DNA of 64,000 nucleotides from Lysobacter sp. KIS68-7. Lineage in GTDB: Bacteria; Pseudomonadota; Gammaproteobacteria; Xanthomonadales; Xanthomonadaceae. The DNA lies in NCBI RefSeq assembly GCF_021284745.1, contig NZ_CP089925.1, positions 1,859,001-1,923,000 of the forward strand, given 5' to 3'. Made by a program: the position numbers and the translations under genes. The notes beneath the pieces are model-generated. The model saw only the letters and a program-made list of their open reading frames with translations, searched no databases and was not told where the DNA came from. The number at the start of each line of letters is the position of its first letter. Within the stretch, counting starts at the first letter, position 1. Below, piece after piece: positions 1-5,816 of this stretch.

Positions 1-524
1 AACGACAGCGCGATCGTCGCCAGGTAGATCAGCGCGATGCCGCCGGTGGCGGCGACCACGCCGAGCTTGAAGTTCTCCGTCGCCTTGATCAGGCCGCTGC
101 GGTACGCGAACAGCAGGGCGAACAGCGTGCCGGTCGTCAGCATCACCGCCTGCAGCACGATGCCGTTGAAGCGTGCGTCGTACAGCGCGGAAATCGCGCC
201 GAGGAACAGGCCTTCGAACAGCGCGTACAGCGGCGCGGTGACCGGCGACCAGGCCGGCTTGAAGATGGTCGCGAAGGCGAACACGAGCCCGCCGATCAGG
301 CCGCCCCAGAGATACAAGCCGAAATTGGCCGAGGGGCCTTCGGGTCCGATCGCGACGCTGTTCCAGGCGAAGGCCGCGGTGAGGACCGCGAGGAAGAGGA
401 GCACCGCAGTGCGGTGGACCGTTCCGTTGAGCGTCATCGCCTCGCCGTCGCGGGAGACGACCGTGCCGCTGGAGAGGTCCAGGAACGTGGTTTCCTTGAG
501 TGCCGGGTTGCCGGTTCGGAGCAT
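1..524 (-). CDS. Bax inhibitor-1/YccA family membrane protein (3' end outside window)
   Basis: Reading the minus strand from the ATG at 524 gives an open frame that runs off the left edge, so only about the first 174 residues are seen. The start MLRTGNPALKETTFLDL is the N-terminal signature of the bacterial YccA-like branch of the Bax-inhibitor-1 family. About 45 hydrophilic residues are followed by at least four closely spaced hydrophobic segments, as expected for this seven-helix inner-membrane family. An AAGGA lies about 10 nt upstream of the ATG. In E. coli, family members interact with the FtsH protease; the role here is inferred from family only. Confidence 0.85.
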   Translation of the reverse strand, partial: MLRTGNPALKETTFLDLSSGTVVSRDGEAMTLNGTVHRTAVLLFLAVLTAAFAWNSVAIGPEGPSANFGLYLWGGLIGGLVFAFATIFKPAWSPVTAPLYALFEGLFLGAISALYDARFNGIVLQAVMLTTGTLFALLFAYRSGLIKATENFKLGVVAATGGIALIYLATIALS

Positions 525-578
525 CGGGACAGTCCTTGGTGGTGTGTTGGCGGCCCCGAGCATAGAATTCCCGGGCAT

Positions 579-655
579 CGGGGTATAGCGCAGTCTGGTA
601 GCGCGCCTGCTTTGGGAGCAGGATGTCGGGGGTTCGAATCCCTCTACCCCGACCA
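579..655 (+). tRNA. tRNA-Pro(TGG)
   Basis: A full cloverleaf is visible: acceptor CGGGGTA pairs with TACCCCG, the anticodon loop reads TGG, the T-loop GGTTCGAATCC is present, and CCA is encoded. It is the first of a loose tRNA group (Pro, Arg, His, Lys). Confidence 0.95.
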
Positions 656-675
656 TTTTTTCGTTCGGCTTCTTT

Positions 676-749
676 GCGCCCGTAGCTCAACCGGATAGAG
701 CACCGGCCTTCTAAGCCGGCGGTTACAGGTTCGAGTCCTGTCGGGCGCG
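676..749 (+). tRNA. tRNA-Arg(TCT), CCA not encoded
   Basis: Acceptor GCGCCCG pairs with CGGGCGC, the anticodon loop CTTCTAA gives TCT, and the T-arm GGTTCGAGTCC is present. The discriminator G749 is followed by TTCG, so the CCA end must be added enzymatically, unlike the Pro, His and Lys genes nearby. It lies 20 nt after tRNA-Pro and is probably co-transcribed with it. Confidence 0.93.
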
Positions 750-889
750 TTCGGGGTTCGCTGGACTCTACCCGGTGCGCGCAACGCTTTCTCGGCGAAA
801 GTTCTGGCGGCGTCAGGCCAGATTCCTCCCCGTCGGTCACATCGGGTGGTGAAGGGCGTCTTTGTCCGTAGTCGACAGGAGACGCCGAT

Positions 890-1099
890 ATGCCTTGGTT
901 CCGATGGTTGGTTTCCGCGTTCGCGATCGCCTTTCCGGTGCTGTTCGCTGCGTACTTGCTGCGCGGGCAATCGATGTCCCACGCACTGAGCGAATCGCTC
1001 GCGTGGGGCGCGATCAGTGCCTGGGTGTTCGTGATGGGGAAGATCAACAACGTGCGGCGCGGGCGGCGGTGCGCCGCGTGCGAGACGTTGGCGGAGTGA
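890..1099 (+). CDS. Small membrane protein of unknown function (69 aa)
   Basis: The ATG at 890 is preceded by a good ribosome site (AGGAG, about 8 nt upstream). The product has a hydrophobic helix at about residues 5-24, a second at about 35-50, and a basic, Cys-containing tail (GRRCAAC). I do not recognise a family. Size, two helices and a strong ribosome site suggest a real small inner-membrane protein. It stands alone between tRNA genes and a convergent gene. Confidence 0.6.
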   Translation: MPWFRWLVSAFAIAFPVLFAAYLLRGQSMSHALSESLAWGAISAWVFVMGKINNVRRGRRCAACETLAE

Positions 1100-1125
1100 G
1101 CGCGCGGCGTTCCTGCGCCGCGCGC
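1100..1125. terminator. GC-rich hairpin between convergent genes
   Basis: A perfect 10-bp stem (GCGCGCGGCG with CGCCGCGCGC) and a 6-nt loop directly follow the stop codon at 1099 and lie 10 nt from the end of the convergent gene. There is no U tract, so termination is plausible rather than certain. Confidence 0.5.
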
Positions 1126-1135
1126 CCTGCGCGCG

Positions 1136-1648
1136 TTACTTCGCGGTGGATTCGGGCTTCGGCGTCGCAGCCGCAGCGTCGGTCTTGGCCACGGGCTTCG
1201 GGGCGGGGGCATCGCTGTTGGCGGTCAACGCCGCGACATACCACTGGCCGTCGATGCGCTTCCACACGAGCAGGTACTTGCCGACGTCTTCGACATCGCC
1301 GTTCGGCGTGCCGTACACGATGTCGTTGACGCCGATCTCGTAGGCGAGGTCGCCAGAGACTTCGATGTGCTTGGGCGTGCCCACCAGCTTCTTGACGCCC
1401 GACTGGCTGAACCATCCCTTGTAGGCTTCCAGGATTTCCGTGCTGCCCTGGAATTGCGGCGCGCCGTGCATCTGGCCCACGGCGTCGGGTGCCCAGAACG
1501 CGGCGGAGGCCTCGGCGTCGAAACGGCCCTCGGCGGCCTGGAAGTCCGCGCTGCGCTTCTGCAGGGCCGGGTCTTCGCCGGCGAAGGCGAGGGAAGTCGC
1601 GAGCAAGGCGCTGGTGGCGACGATCAGGGCAAGGCAACGTCCACGCAT
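1136..1648 (-). CDS. Exported SnoaL/DUF4440-like (NTF2 fold) protein
   Basis: The 170-residue product begins MRGRCLALIVATSALLATS and ends its signal peptide at AFA before GEDPAL. The mature part (DFQAAEGRFDAEASAAFWAPDAVGQMHG, then a VGKYLLVWKRIDGQWYVA strand) fits the ketosteroid-isomerase/SnoaL-like fold, specifically DUF4440 proteins. A low-complexity Ala/Pro/Lys tail covers the last 30 residues. The start at 1648 has GAGGATC upstream; an in-frame upstream start at 1732 lacks support. Probably periplasmic; ligand or activity unknown. Confidence 0.8.
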   Translation of the reverse strand: MRGRCLALIVATSALLATSLAFAGEDPALQKRSADFQAAEGRFDAEASAAFWAPDAVGQMHGAPQFQGSTEILEAYKGWFSQSGVKKLVGTPKHIEVSGDLAYEIGVNDIVYGTPNGDVEDVGKYLLVWKRIDGQWYVAALTANSDAPAPKPVAKTDAAAATPKPESTAK

Positions 1649-1821
1649 GGTCGATCCTCGATGGGCCGCGAAGTGCGGCGCGTCCATCGGAAAACGGATT
1701 TCCAAGCGGCTGATCGGCCAGAAACGACGCAAAAAGGTCGCGCGGCGCTTGCAACCTGCGGGCGACTCCTGAAAAATAGCCGGCCGTTCGCGACATTTGT
1801 GTGGCGAACGTTGTTTCAGTG

Positions 1822-1898
1822 GTGGCTGTAGCTCAGTTGGTTAGAGTACTGGATTGTGATTCCAGATGTCGGGGGTTCGAGTCCCCTCAGCCACCCCA
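1822..1898 (+). tRNA. tRNA-His(GTG)
   Basis: Acceptor GTGGCTG pairs with CAGCCAC, the anticodon is GTG and the encoded CCA is at 1896-1898. G1821 can serve as the extra -1 G opposite C1895, typical of tRNA-His. Confidence 0.95.
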
Positions 1899-1939
1899 CT
1901 TTCGTTTCACCGGCCGCATGATTACAATGCGCGCCCTCG

Positions 1940-2015
1940 GGGCCGTTAGCTCAGTTGGTAGAGCAGTTGACTCTTAATCAATAGGTCCAAGGTTCGAATC
2001 CTTGACGGCCCACCA
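1940..2015 (+). tRNA. tRNA-Lys(CTT), integration target
   Basis: Acceptor GGGCCGT pairs with ACGGCCC, the anticodon loop CTCTTAA gives CTT, and CCA is encoded. The 3' part from 1967 onward is duplicated exactly at 5711-5761. The gene is therefore intact but its 3' half was supplied by an inserted element. Confidence 0.96.
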
Positions 2016-2017
2016 AT
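1967..2017 (+). repeat. attL: 51-bp direct repeat, left copy
   Basis: Starts with TTGACTCTTAATCAA in the anticodon arm of tRNA-Lys, runs through its CCA end and stops at T2017. It is identical to 5711-5761. With one mismatch (T2018 against C5762) the match extends through 2025/5769. Confidence 0.95.
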
Positions 2018-2032
2018 TCCGAGAATGAAATC

Positions 2033-2065
2033 AGGCACTTAGGGAAACCTAGGTGCCTTTTTTTT
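2033..2065 (+). terminator. Rho-independent terminator after tRNA-Lys (island-borne)
   Basis: The stem GGCACTTAGG pairs with CCTAGGTGCC around a GAAA loop and runs into eight T residues. It lies to the right of the crossover point, so it belongs to the island and now ends the tRNA-Lys transcript. Confidence 0.85.
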
Positions 2066-2082
2066 GCCTCGCTCCTGGACCG

Positions 2083-2114
2083 CATTTTCCGAAAATTGCC
2101 CGATCATTTTCCGA
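2083..2114. repeat. Two CATTTTCCGA 10-mers, candidate left integrase arm sites
   Basis: The 10-mer occurs at 2083-2092 and 2105-2114, 65 and 87 bp inside the left att repeat. The reverse complement occurs twice at the right end. The symmetric layout around the two cores suggests arm-type recombinase binding sites; this is inference. Confidence 0.5.
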
Positions 2115-2199
2115 GAACATCCCTGAGACCGTTGATTTGCTTGCTTAGAGCAATTGATTCTTGATCAACAGCTTTAAGGCGTTCCTTGGCGGAGGGGTC

Positions 2200-2832
2200 G
2201 TGCTCAACGAAGATCATCGGAACAACCTGCGGGGCCGAGCCGATGCCGTCGCCAGTTCCATCCACTTGGCTTGGACGTACTTCCAGATTCTCAAAGGGAT
2301 GCAGGAGGCGTCAGCCGACGACCCAGAGTCGCCATTGACGCACCCGCACGCATACGACGCGATTTATCGCGCCGTGTTCCACGCCCTGTACCTTGCGGTC
2401 GGACAAGTAACAGATACGCGCAAGGACGTTGAGTCCCTAAACACGCTTGAGGCTATGGCGCGCCGCTACCCCGTCGAGCGCGAGAAGGTCGCGAAGGTCC
2501 ACCGGGTTGTTCTAGGCGTCATACGACCAGACTCTGATTCGCCGCTTAGTCGGCTGCGGCGATGGCGTGATCTGCATGCCGCACACCGGACAATGGATGC
2601 TTCCAACCCGGCGTTCTATGTCGAGAACAAGTTGAACTTGGGGGAAGTAGAGCAGGCGATTGCTTCGTTAGACGCCGCATTGAGCGAGATTTCCTGGGAG
2701 CTGCTTGGCTACCGCTATTTGAACCGTGATTCGACCGAGGTTGTCGCGGCAAGCTGTGCCGCCCTGCTCACTCGGTACGGGCAACTTGGCCGAGCCGGCG
2801 GCGTAGAGGGGGCCTCCAACCCAAAGGCGTAG
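2200..2832 (+). CDS. HEPN-like (AbiU2-type) hypothetical protein
   Basis: The 210-residue, mostly alpha-helical soluble product is preceded by GGAGG 4-5 nt before the GTG at 2200, which I prefer over the in-frame TTG at 2161. Residues 119-130 read LRRWRDLHAAHR: both the R-D-x-x-x-A-H pattern of AbiU2-like proteins and the general HEPN R-hydrophobic-xxx-H pattern are visible. A helix rich in acidic residues follows. HEPN proteins are commonly RNases in abortive infection or toxin-antitoxin systems; family assignment here rests on this motif and the helical pattern only. No partner antitoxin or nucleotidyltransferase gene is adjacent. Less GC-rich than the chromosome. Confidence 0.6.
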   Translation: MLNEDHRNNLRGRADAVASSIHLAWTYFQILKGMQEASADDPESPLTHPHAYDAIYRAVFHALYLAVGQVTDTRKDVESLNTLEAMARRYPVEREKVAKVHRVVLGVIRPDSDSPLSRLRRWRDLHAAHRTMDASNPAFYVENKLNLGEVEQAIASLDAALSEISWELLGYRYLNRDSTEVVAASCAALLTRYGQLGRAGGVEGASNPKA

Positions 2833-2872
2833 CGGGCGACTGCGCATAAGGGGGCGTTCTGTACCCCCTGGC

Positions 2873-2902
2873 AGTGACCGCTTTCGACCCAAAGCGGACA
2901 TT
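2873..2902. repeat. 30-nt island palindrome, copy 1
   Basis: Imperfect palindrome with arms TGACCGCTTT and AAAGCGGACA, 40 nt after the HEPN-like gene. It belongs to the family with copies at 3530, 3590 and 5271. Confidence 0.75.
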
Positions 2903-2919
2903 GGCCCTTTCATGCAACC

Positions 2920-3474
2920 TCATCTGCCGATCGGGCGATACGCAGCGCGATCAAAGAACTGGTCTTCGTAATAACCCGAGACGTGCATATGGTATGGGAA
3001 GCTCGCCGTCGCGATGACCAATGCGTTGCCATTGGCCCCTATCAACTCCACCCCACCCAAATAGCGACACGTCGCACTCGCGGTTCCAGGAGCTGATCCC
3101 GGCTGACCGACGAACTGCATGACGGGATCAGAGCCGAGCGTCGGATGGTCAATCGGCGCCTCCGGATCGAGCCAGCTTTCCGTTTCTAGCGGCGCCACGC
3201 AGACGGGATTCGAGAGGGAAATCCTATGTTGCTCATCCATGAGCGGGGCAGGAACGACTCTCGCGATCAACGAGAACACCTCAAACTTGAACTCAAGGTC
3301 CTCGCCGTTGGCTACCAGTTCTACCCAACGCCCGTCGATCATCTGCAAAAAGCAGGCGGTGCAAGAATTGAAATGCGGGAAGTCCTTTGCAAAGCCAATC
3401 GCAACGACTCCCGTGGACAGGTGTTCCAGCGTAGCTAACGTGTTCGGCTCATGCGGGATCGCGTAGCGGTTCAT
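2920..3474 (-). CDS. Hypothetical protein (184 aa), island-encoded
   Basis: I do not recognise a family. The product has no signal peptide or membrane segment. Local features are a short Cys pair (NSCTACFLQ, about residues 37-45), alternating strand-like segments, and an aromatic C-terminus (YEDQFFDRAAYRPIGR). The start at 3474 (MNRYAIPHEP) is chosen because the upstream extension reads through two repeat copies. No strong ribosome site is seen, so the start is uncertain. It is read toward the HEPN-like gene and is separated from its neighbours by palindromic repeats. Confidence 0.6.
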   Translation of the reverse strand: MNRYAIPHEPNTLATLEHLSTGVVAIGFAKDFPHFNSCTACFLQMIDGRWVELVANGEDLEFKFEVFSLIARVVPAPLMDEQHRISLSNPVCVAPLETESWLDPEAPIDHPTLGSDPVMQFVGQPGSAPGTASATCRYLGGVELIGANGNALVIATASFPYHMHVSGYYEDQFFDRAAYRPIGR

Positions 3475-3529
3475 TGACTGGGGAGCGGGCGGCGACGCGC
3501 GCAGTCTGGGGGGATTGCTAAGGGGGAGC

Positions 3530-3559
3530 AATGTCCGCTTCTGGCCGAAAGCGGACACT
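3530..3559. repeat. 30-nt island palindrome, copy 2
   Basis: Arms ATGTCCGCTT and AAGCGGACA(C/T) around a CTGGCCG centre, upstream of the 184-aa gene. Almost identical to copy 4 at 5271. Confidence 0.75.
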
Positions 3560-3589
3560 CGGCCCCCTCGGCGGGTTTCCACGCCTTTG

Positions 3590-3619
3590 AGTGCCCGCTT
3601 TCCACTCAAAGCGGACATT
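3590..3619. repeat. 30-nt island palindrome, copy 3
   Basis: Arms GTGCCCGCTTT and AAAGCGGACATT, 31 nt after copy 2 and 23 nt from the end of the DUF1254 gene. Copies 2 and 3 together fill the gap between two island genes. Confidence 0.75.
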
Positions 3620-3642
3620 CGCTTTGCGATTGGCATTTGCGC

Positions 3643-5061
3643 TTACTTCACTTGCTCAATGTCCGGTAAAGGCCAGCTCTTGTCGAAATATGTCTCGGTG
3701 GGACCGTATAGGCGCAAGTACGTAAACCAAGCCTTGCCTGGGATCGTTGGAAGCCAGTTCTTTTCGAACCCGGAAGGGGCCTCCGGAGCAAAGTAGATAT
3801 CGACGCTCCCATCAGCGTTCTTGAGCAAGTCCATGCGCGACGACCGCTCGGGGATCTCCTCCTTGTTCTCGATGTAGGCGCGTGTATCCAGGTCGTAGGC
3901 CGTCACGCACCAAAAGTTTTTTGCGGGTGCGTTGCGTGGAACGCGCAAGCGGTACGTGTTTGAGCCATCAAACGCATGACCGTCCTTGGAATGATAGGTC
4001 CCGAGGTACGCCTGACCAACACCGGGTGTCTTGATGACCATCCCTTTCGACGTCCCGCAAGCCTCGTAGGTGTATGCGGAGAGTTCGTCCAGTTGTCGAT
4101 AAAATTCCGTTTCCGCAGTCCAATCAACGCATAGGACGTAGTCCCACTGCGCGTCTGCTCGATAGCGGCTTCCGGGAAAGCGTTTGTAGAACGAGTTCGC
4201 CTTGGCCATCGCTTCGCCAACGAAGGCGCCGTCCTCCAAGATCTTCTTTTGGCGTGCATCGGGACGAAACGGCTTCCCCTTTTCGATTCCCAGCGGCTTC
4301 AGAGTCGCCATCACGATGCGGTCACGCTCCTGCACCGGCTCTTGGTTAATGATGTCCGCAAGCAATTCCCAATAGGCCAGTCCCCTAGGCTGCGCCTGTA
4401 GATATGTCTTCCCCGCAAGCGTCAGGAATTTCTGCTGCGGAGGCTGCTCGCGCTGACTGTAGGGGTAGATACGCACACTTTCGAGCCACTGCTGCGCCTT
4501 GACCGGATCGGGATCGAGGGCACGGAAGCCGAGGGAAATGTTATTCGTCGTTGAAGGAAACACGAGGTAGCCCGTCGTGTCTTTCAATCCAGCCTGTTCG
4601 GGAGCGACGATGAGATATTTTGCACCCGCCCCTTTATCCGGTCCGGTCTGCCCCATATCCGTCACTGCGTGCTCCCAGGCATCACTGACGATGCTGCCGT
4701 TGGGTCCGGCTGGCAGGTCGATGACGAGGGGTCCGGTACGGGTGAGATTGATGTAGCTGACGATGTAAGGCGTCGTAGCGTTTGGCGTTAACCAACCAAG
4801 CTTCTCGCGATACGTTTGAAGGGAGACGATGTCACCGTCGCCTGCTCCGAGTGCTTGGTAATAAAACCGTTGAAACGTAGCAAAGCCGACCAGGGGCAGG
4901 CCCCAGATATACGCCTGACATGCGCGCTGGAAGTCGATGCTGTCGAAGAGCTTGGCCACCGTGTCTTCAGTCGGCAGGCCACTCTCGAATGACAGATTGC
5001 CAATAGGAGTGTCCACGCTGTGGATCTGTGCTGCGGCGGGATTCGGTTGTTGCGATGCCAT
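3643..5061 (-). CDS. DUF1254/DUF1214 domain-containing protein
   Basis: The 472-residue product starts at an ATG with AAGGAG upstream. The N-terminal half (AYIWGLPLVGFATFQRFYYQ, then TPNATTPYIVSYINLTRTGPLV) is the DUF1254 pattern. The C-terminal half (GSNTYRLRVPRNAPAKNFW, VTAYDLDTRAYI, ending SWPLPDIEQVK) is DUF1214. The two domains are commonly fused in this way. Many relatives have a signal peptide, but none is visible here. The biochemical function of the family is not established to my knowledge. The gene lies on the island and is less GC-rich than the flanking chromosome. Confidence 0.85.
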   Translation of the reverse strand: MASQQPNPAAAQIHSVDTPIGNLSFESGLPTEDTVAKLFDSIDFQRACQAYIWGLPLVGFATFQRFYYQALGAGDGDIVSLQTYREKLGWLTPNATTPYIVSYINLTRTGPLVIDLPAGPNGSIVSDAWEHAVTDMGQTGPDKGAGAKYLIVAPEQAGLKDTTGYLVFPSTTNNISLGFRALDPDPVKAQQWLESVRIYPYSQREQPPQQKFLTLAGKTYLQAQPRGLAYWELLADIINQEPVQERDRIVMATLKPLGIEKGKPFRPDARQKKILEDGAFVGEAMAKANSFYKRFPGSRYRADAQWDYVLCVDWTAETEFYRQLDELSAYTYEACGTSKGMVIKTPGVGQAYLGTYHSKDGHAFDGSNTYRLRVPRNAPAKNFWCVTAYDLDTRAYIENKEEIPERSSRMDLLKNADGSVDIYFAPEAPSGFEKNWLPTIPGKAWFTYLRLYGPTETYFDKSWPLPDIEQVK

Positions 5062-5270
5062 GAGCCTTGCTCCTTTCGCGCATTCTTGGAGGCGGCTTTC
5101 TGTTGCGTCATCACCCCCGGCCATGCGCATGGTTAGGGCCGGTATTGCGGCGTTGCTGCGCGGTCTTGAATCGTGGTCGGGGTGCCTCAACTGAACAGTC
5201 CGCCGACCCAAATTATTTTGCGCCACTTGTTGCCCCTCCGCCGCGGATCGGCCTAATTCCGCCGATAGCG

Positions 5271-5300
5271 AATGTCCGCTCCTGGCCGAAAGCGGACATC
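5271..5300. repeat. 30-nt island palindrome, copy 4
   Basis: AATGTCCGCT with AGCGGACATC around CCTGGCCGAA, in the 277-nt gap between the DUF1254 gene and the DUF4224-like gene. Apart from this repeat I see no gene in 5062-5338. Confidence 0.75.
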
Positions 5301-5338
5301 GGCCGCCGGCGCATAAACGGCAATCTGACGCCCTGGCG

Positions 5339-5584
5339 CTACCGAAAGAGGTCAATGGATAGCTCCTCTTGGTAGGTGTCTGGCAACACCCCGAGGGCTA
5401 CGTTGAGTGCGGTTACCGTCGTCCAGACCCCGCCTTTAGCGTCGTACTTGAACCGGATCCTCTGTGAGCGCAGCCACTCCTCGACGCCCGCGCGCTGGTG
5501 CCTGCCGCTCAACTCACGAAGGTCATCGAACTGCAGCACTTCGGTGTGCAACGGTGACCTGCGTTCGGGGCGAGGTTTGGTCAT
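5339..5584 (-). CDS. DUF4224-like phage protein
   Basis: The 81-residue product contains LQFDDLRELSGRHQRAGVEE followed by WLRSQRIRFKYDA and VWTTVTALNVALG. This matches the layout of DUF4224: an acidic/LTG-type helix, an R-rich turn, then an aromatic strand-helix. These small proteins are typical neighbours of tyrosine integrases in tRNA-integrated prophages. Here the expected integrase downstream is absent and a repeat-bounded DUF1254 gene follows instead. This is the last gene before attR. Confidence 0.6.
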   Translation of the reverse strand: MTKPRPERRSPLHTEVLQFDDLRELSGRHQRAGVEEWLRSQRIRFKYDAKGGVWTTVTALNVALGVLPDTYQEELSIDLFR

Positions 5585-5609
5585 GGCAGCCGGACAATGC
5601 GGCGACGCT

Positions 5610-5673
5610 TCGGAAAATGCGAGCCACCTAGCGAACCTCTACAGCACCACAACTCGCCGTTACTCGGAAAATG
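5610..5673. repeat. Two TCGGAAAATG 10-mers, candidate right integrase arm sites
   Basis: Copies lie at 5610-5619 and 5664-5673, 91 and 37 bp inside the right att repeat, in inverted orientation relative to the pair at 2083-2114. Apart from these 10-mers, 5585-5710 holds no gene that I can support. Confidence 0.5.
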
Positions 5674-5710
5674 AAGTGGTCTAAGTTGCTGATTTAACGG
5701 CTAACTTGGA

Positions 5711-5761
5711 TTGACTCTTAATCAATAGGTCCAAGGTTCGAATCCTTGACGGCCCACCAAT
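5711..5761 (+). repeat. attR: 51-bp direct repeat, right copy
   Basis: Identical to 1967-2017. It is not a complete tRNA, because the D-arm and 5' acceptor half are missing; it is the original chromosomal 3' end of tRNA-Lys. The chromosomal terminator of the tRNA follows it directly. Confidence 0.95.
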
Positions 5762-5768
5762 CCCGAGA

Positions 5769-5796
5769 AGCCCCGGCAGCGATGCCGGGGCTTTTT
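5769..5796 (+). terminator. Displaced chromosomal terminator of tRNA-Lys
   Basis: The stem AGCCCCGGC pairs with GCCGGGGCT, followed by TTTTTCTTT, immediately after attR. Before insertion it would have followed tRNA-Lys. Confidence 0.8.
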
Positions 5797-5816
5797 CTTT
5801 GCGCCCGCCCGTGGGC

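Larger units (their letters stand above)
2018..5761. mobile_element. Integrase-less genomic island in tRNA-Lys
   Basis: The segment lies between a 51-bp perfect direct repeat (1967-2017 and 5711-5761). The left copy is the tRNA-Lys 3' half and the right copy is the displaced original 3' end. Inside, base composition is visibly lower in GC than the flanks, and four genes with no relation to the chromosomal neighbourhood are present, including a DUF4224-like protein usually found beside phage integrases. No integrase frame, intact or broken, is seen. Candidate integrase arm sites survive at both ends. I infer a prophage or satellite-type element that has lost its integrase. Confidence 0.85.

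Noticed and set aside
644-982. 112-aa minus-strand frame with RTCNRRLRRPVLYPVELRA
   Set aside because: This is the classic antisense translation of tRNA genes (here Pro and Arg), not a protein. The same applies to frames over tRNA-Asp (18985-19743) and tRNA-Ser (27755-28000, 31959-32873).
862-1329. 155-aa frame overlapping the small membrane gene
   Set aside because: Arg-rich out-of-frame reading of the 69-aa gene and antisense of the SnoaL-like gene. The 69-aa gene has the ribosome site.
2668-2913. 81-aa minus-strand frame MKGPMSALGRKRSLPGG...
   Set aside because: It is a read-through of palindrome copy 1 and antisense to the HEPN-like gene, with no ribosome site. Peptides of this type are common false predictions from this repeat family.
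2822-5710. Integron attC sites as explanation of the island palindromes
   Set aside because: The palindromes are only ~30 nt, no GTTRRRY core or matching 5' RYYYAAC boxes were found, and genes are in both orientations. A cassette array is not supported.
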